From NCBI GenBank assembly GCA_015258095.1, contig JABZIV010000004.1:1-64000 (forward strand): 64,000 bases of DNA, read 5' to 3'. Numbering within the stretch: position 1 is the stretch's first letter; each line of letters opens with the position of its first letter. The DNA is from Lachnospiraceae bacterium. Lineage in GTDB: Bacteria; Bacillota; Clostridia; Lachnospirales; Lachnospiraceae. The translations under genes and the position numbers were made by a program. This document shows positions 61,332 to 64,000 of this stretch, piece by piece. The notes under the pieces are model-generated. The model had not been told where the DNA came from, did not search any database, and was given only the letters and a program-made list of their open reading frames with translations.

Positions 61332-62990
61332 ATGACAAAATATCAATTCAAATTGGTTGATTCTTTGGAAAAAGTAATGCCGGCAAGAAATCCGGAAGAG
61401 CTTTCCGAACTTTCGTTAAAAGGATATGTTGGAGAAAGAATTTCATTTCAGCTCGCCTATACATGTGAAAATGATGATTTGGGCCACAGTGGAACAAAGT
61501 TCTGTATACAGCTTGAATCTCCTTTAAAATCGCACTTACATTTAAGAAAAGTAGGACTTGTACCCTGTGCTTATCCGTGTCATGGAAGCGTGGATTCGGA
61601 TTATCTTACGACGGAACCCGGATTATATCCGGATGTCTTACTTCCTGCTTCGGAAAAGGAGGAGTTTAAAGCGATCCCCAAACAATGGCGGGCAATATGG
61701 ATAGATGTAGATGGGGATATAGTGGATATTGAGGCGGGCACGTATCCCGTTTCTTTACGAATATATGATTTGTCGGGAGAGAGGATTCAGGAGAAACAAC
61801 TTACAGTAAATATTCTTCCGGAGAAGCTTCCGAAACAGGAACTGATACATACGGAATGGTTTCATGGAGATTGTTTAGCCGATTATTATCAAGTTCCCGT
61901 GTTTAGTGAAGAACACTGGGAAATTCTTTCCCGTTTTATGCAATCCGCATCGAGGTGTGGAGTGAATATGCTTCTTACGCCCGTATTTACCCCTCCCCTG
62001 GATACGGAAAAAGGGGGGGAGAGAACCACGATTCAACTTGTAGACGTCAAAGTGGAGAAGGGGGAGTATAGCTTTTCGTTCGATAAATTGAAACGTTGGA
62101 TTGCGCTATGCAGAAGCTGCGGGATCCGTTATTTAGAAATATCCCATTTGTTTTCGCAATGGGGGGCAATTGCAGCTCCGAAAGTGATGGCCAAGGTGGA
62201 AGGGAAAGAAAGAAAGCTCTTTTCCTGGGATACGCCCGCAGTTCACGGAGAATACACCCGGTTCCTACACGTGTTCCTCCCGGAATTAAAACGGTTTTTA
62301 AAGGAAGAGGGAATCCTGGAAGATACTTTCTTTCATATTTCCGATGAGCCCAAAGAGGAAGATATGGATAGCTTTCATGCGGCAGTAGAGTCCGTCAAGG
62401 AGCTTCTTCAGGATTGTAAAGTGATGGATGCATTAAGCAGCTTTGCGATTTATCGAAGAGGAGATGTGAAAAAGCCGGTTGTCAGTGTGAATCATATTGA
62501 GCCGTTTGTAGAAGCGAAAGTACAAAATCTATGGGCCTATTACTGTACCGGGCAGGCAGTAGAGGTTCCGAATCGTTTTATAGCCATGCCGAGTTCTCGG
62601 AACAGAATTCTGGGCGTGCTTTGCTATATTTACCGCTTAGAAGGTTTTCTGCATTGGGGATTCAATTTTTATAATTCTGAAAAGTCTCGGGAGCACATTG
62701 ACCCGTTTAAAGTTACCGATGCAGGAGACGCTTTTCCTTCCGGAGACCCGTTTCTGGTGTATCCGGGAAAAGAGGGAATACCGTACGAGTCGCTTCGTCT
62801 CGTTGTATTACAAGAGGCAATGGCTGACCTTCGAGTTCTAAATAAGGCAGAGCAGAAGTTTGGCAGAGACAAGGTAATGGAAGGAATAGAACGTTTGGCA
62901 GGAGGAAAAATCAGTTTTAAAGATTATCCGCGGAACAAACAGTTTTTTTACCAGCTTCGTGCTTTTCTACAAGAAATCCTTGCGGGATAA
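61332..62990 (+). CDS. DUF4091 protein, putative glycoside hydrolase-like
   Basis: A 552-residue cytoplasmic protein without a signal peptide. The N-terminal ~180 residues are beta-rich; the rest resembles a TIM-barrel (ITEWFHGDCLADYY-like and FFHISDEPKEEDMDSF, the last a common Asp-Glu-Pro motif in this family, possibly the acid). DUF4091 proteins are linked to sugar ABC operons and may cleave an oligosaccharide brought in by them. The gene follows the second permease by 3 bp, so it is in the same operon. Its substrate and activity have not been deduced. Confidence 0.8.
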   Translation: MTKYQFKLVDSLEKVMPARNPEELSELSLKGYVGERISFQLAYTCENDDLGHSGTKFCIQLESPLKSHLHLRKVGLVPCAYPCHGSVDSDYLTTEPGLYPDVLLPASEKEEFKAIPKQWRAIWIDVDGDIVDIEAGTYPVSLRIYDLSGERIQEKQLTVNILPEKLPKQELIHTEWFHGDCLADYYQVPVFSEEHWEILSRFMQSASRCGVNMLLTPVFTPPLDTEKGGERTTIQLVDVKVEKGEYSFSFDKLKRWIALCRSCGIRYLEISHLFSQWGAIAAPKVMAKVEGKERKLFSWDTPAVHGEYTRFLHVFLPELKRFLKEEGILEDTFFHISDEPKEEDMDSFHAAVESVKELLQDCKVMDALSSFAIYRRGDVKKPVVSVNHIEPFVEAKVQNLWAYYCTGQAVEVPNRFIAMPSSRNRILGVLCYIYRLEGFLHWGFNFYNSEKSREHIDPFKVTDAGDAFPSGDPFLVYPGKEGIPYESLRLVVLQEAMADLRVLNKAEQKFGRDKVMEGIERLAGGKISFKDYPRNKQFFYQLRAFLQEILAG

Positions 62991-63173
62991 GATTTTGTCG
63001 CGTTCGAGGTTTCCAAATTATCCCTTCCTCCCACTTTTTGCTCTTTTTATACTTCACTTACCTTATAGAAACCGTACTCATAGACGATAAAAAAATAGAT
63101 TGATTACTGTGATAACAGGCTGGAGAAGAGATGGTGACACGGAGTACGTAGATAAGGCAAATTGTAGGGGAAT

Positions 63174-64000
63174 ATGGAAGAGAAGGTATTTGTCCAAAGA
63201 GATAAAATTACGGTAGGAATGCAGCTCGGCGAGAGCATCAGAGACTCCATGGGAAGAGTAATGATTGAAAATGGGGTTTATTTGGATGAGTATCAGATTC
63301 GCTACATCAAAGAGAAGATGTACCCCGGAATTTATACTTATCGTTTTGTGGACGACAAGAAGATTTTCATTCCGGAATCGACGAAGAAGGTAATCCGGAA
63401 GAATCGTAAACCGGACCGCGCGAAGATTCAGCTTTCCGTGGATATGAAACATCAGTTGGAAGAACGGATGAATCATATCTTTGAAAACACGGAAGATGAG
63501 GACTTTACCTCGAGTTCGCTGGATATCTTCGGACAGCTGGAAGCTGCTATTTTTAAGAATGATGCTGTGGCAATCGATGTGAACTTAATCAAAATCAGCG
63601 ATGAGTACACCTTTAAACACAGTGTGGACGTGGCAGCCATCTCCATGATGATTGGAAGAGAGTACGGTCTGTCCAGAGATGAGTTGTATCAGCTCGGCAT
63701 CACCGGACTTCTTCATGATGTAGGAAAGTCCCGCATCCCGAATGAAATTCTGAACAAACCCGGAAAACTCACGGACGAAGAGTTTGAAGTCATAAAGAAT
63801 CATAGCCTCTACGGTTTTGAGATTCTGCGGGAAAAGAACAATTTCTCCGCGATTATCCTGGACGGCGTTCTGCATCATCATGAGAAAATGAATGGAATGG
63901 GATATCCGGATAAGTTGCCCGGAAAAGACATTTCCCTCTTCTCCCGTATCCTGTCCGTGGCGGATATTTTCGATGCGCTGGTGACGAAACGACCCTATAA
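63174..64000 (+). CDS. HD-GYP domain phosphodiesterase (3' end outside the window)
   Basis: The frame from ATG 63174 (AGGGGAA before it) is open to the end of the window, 275 codons. The N-terminal ~120 residues are a cytoplasmic region, followed by an HD-GYP domain: HSVDVAAISMMIG, LLHDVGKSRIPNEIL, a KNHSLYGFEILRE segment, VLHHHEKMNGMGYPDKLPG (the GYP motif) and ADIFDALVTKRPY. All metal-binding His and Asp are in place. It should degrade c-di-GMP. The 62991-63173 gap holds TATACT at 63048-63053 without a good -35. Confidence 0.93.
   Translation, partial: MEEKVFVQRDKITVGMQLGESIRDSMGRVMIENGVYLDEYQIRYIKEKMYPGIYTYRFVDDKKIFIPESTKKVIRKNRKPDRAKIQLSVDMKHQLEERMNHIFENTEDEDFTSSSLDIFGQLEAAIFKNDAVAIDVNLIKISDEYTFKHSVDVAAISMMIGREYGLSRDELYQLGITGLLHDVGKSRIPNEILNKPGKLTDEEFEVIKNHSLYGFEILREKNNFSAIILDGVLHHHEKMNGMGYPDKLPGKDISLFSRILSVADIFDALVTKRPY

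Overview
The window reads as a chromosome segment of a Gram-positive anaerobe of the Clostridia, most likely family Lachnospiraceae (an Oribacterium-like oral or gut species is a guess). The supporting genes are rny, an iron-sulfur L-serine dehydratase split into sdaAB/sdaAA, a K+-dependent-type membrane pyrophosphatase, class B sortase, cell-wall-binding repeat proteins, a Clostridia-type Tad locus with Flp1 and DUF5702 proteins and no outer-membrane secretin, and Shine-Dalgarno sites of the AGGAGG type almost everywhere. There are about 56 genes or gene fragments. No rRNA, tRNA, CRISPR array, complete insertion sequence or prophage was found.

Layout. 1-1943: end of an MBOAT O-acyltransferase gene plus a DHHW/AlgX-like partner (cell-surface polymer O-acetylation). 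2021-9109: rny, a class A penicillin-binding protein, manA, bioY and tcdA. 9165-10940: an EAL c-di-GMP phosphodiesterase, convergent with a minus-strand Tad pilus operon (21123 down to 10933) that carries two prepilin peptidases, TadZ, TadA, TadB, TadC, Flp1 pilin, DUF5702, a TadE-like protein with two predicted metal-binding Cys/His modules, a small pseudopilin-like protein and a DUF6382-type protein. 21546-24813: mntP, mutY, a C-terminally shortened MocR regulator, lspA. 25035-30445: hppA, a dicarboxylate/amino-acid symporter and sdaAB-sdaAA (amino-acid fermentation and ion-motive energetics). 30597-37895: an envelope block: L,D-transpeptidase, YczE-like membrane protein, NlpC/P60 hydrolase, GH25 lysozyme with cell-wall-binding repeats, a second repeat protein, and a secreted metallo-beta-lactamase-fold protein. 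38000-39791: small membrane protein and rlmD.

39800-42800 is a mosaic patch: an AT-richer AAA ATPase gene behind a long inverted repeat, then a GC-richer panE-like gene with a stub of a cell-wall-binding protein, a near-perfect 30-bp palindrome and coding debris. 42796-46706: sortase B and a complete metNIQ methionine importer. 46842-48451: M20 amidohydrolase and a small Cys protein. 48670-52754: class I ribonucleotide reductase nrdA and nrdB, with a candidate promoter and paired NrdR-like boxes, separated by a ~190-nt palindromic element. 53116-55642: HAD-IIA phosphatase and phosphoglucomutase/phosphomannomutase. 55851-62990: a membrane-anchored AraC-type regulator followed by a carbohydrate ABC importer (binding protein, two permeases, no ATPase) and a DUF4091 protein. 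63174 to the end: a truncated HD-GYP c-di-GMP phosphodiesterase.

A recurring trait is short tandem duplications in intergenic gaps (periods 19, 22, 22, 25, 27 and 69 nt), several of which include or abut ribosome-binding sites or starts, plus a dispersed 36-nt stem-loop with a compensatory base-pair change. The features most worth following are the Cys/His modules on the TadE-like pilus subunit, the nrdA-nrdB palindromic element, the dispersed stem-loop, the secreted MBL protein next to cell-wall-binding repeat proteins, and the mosaic patch.
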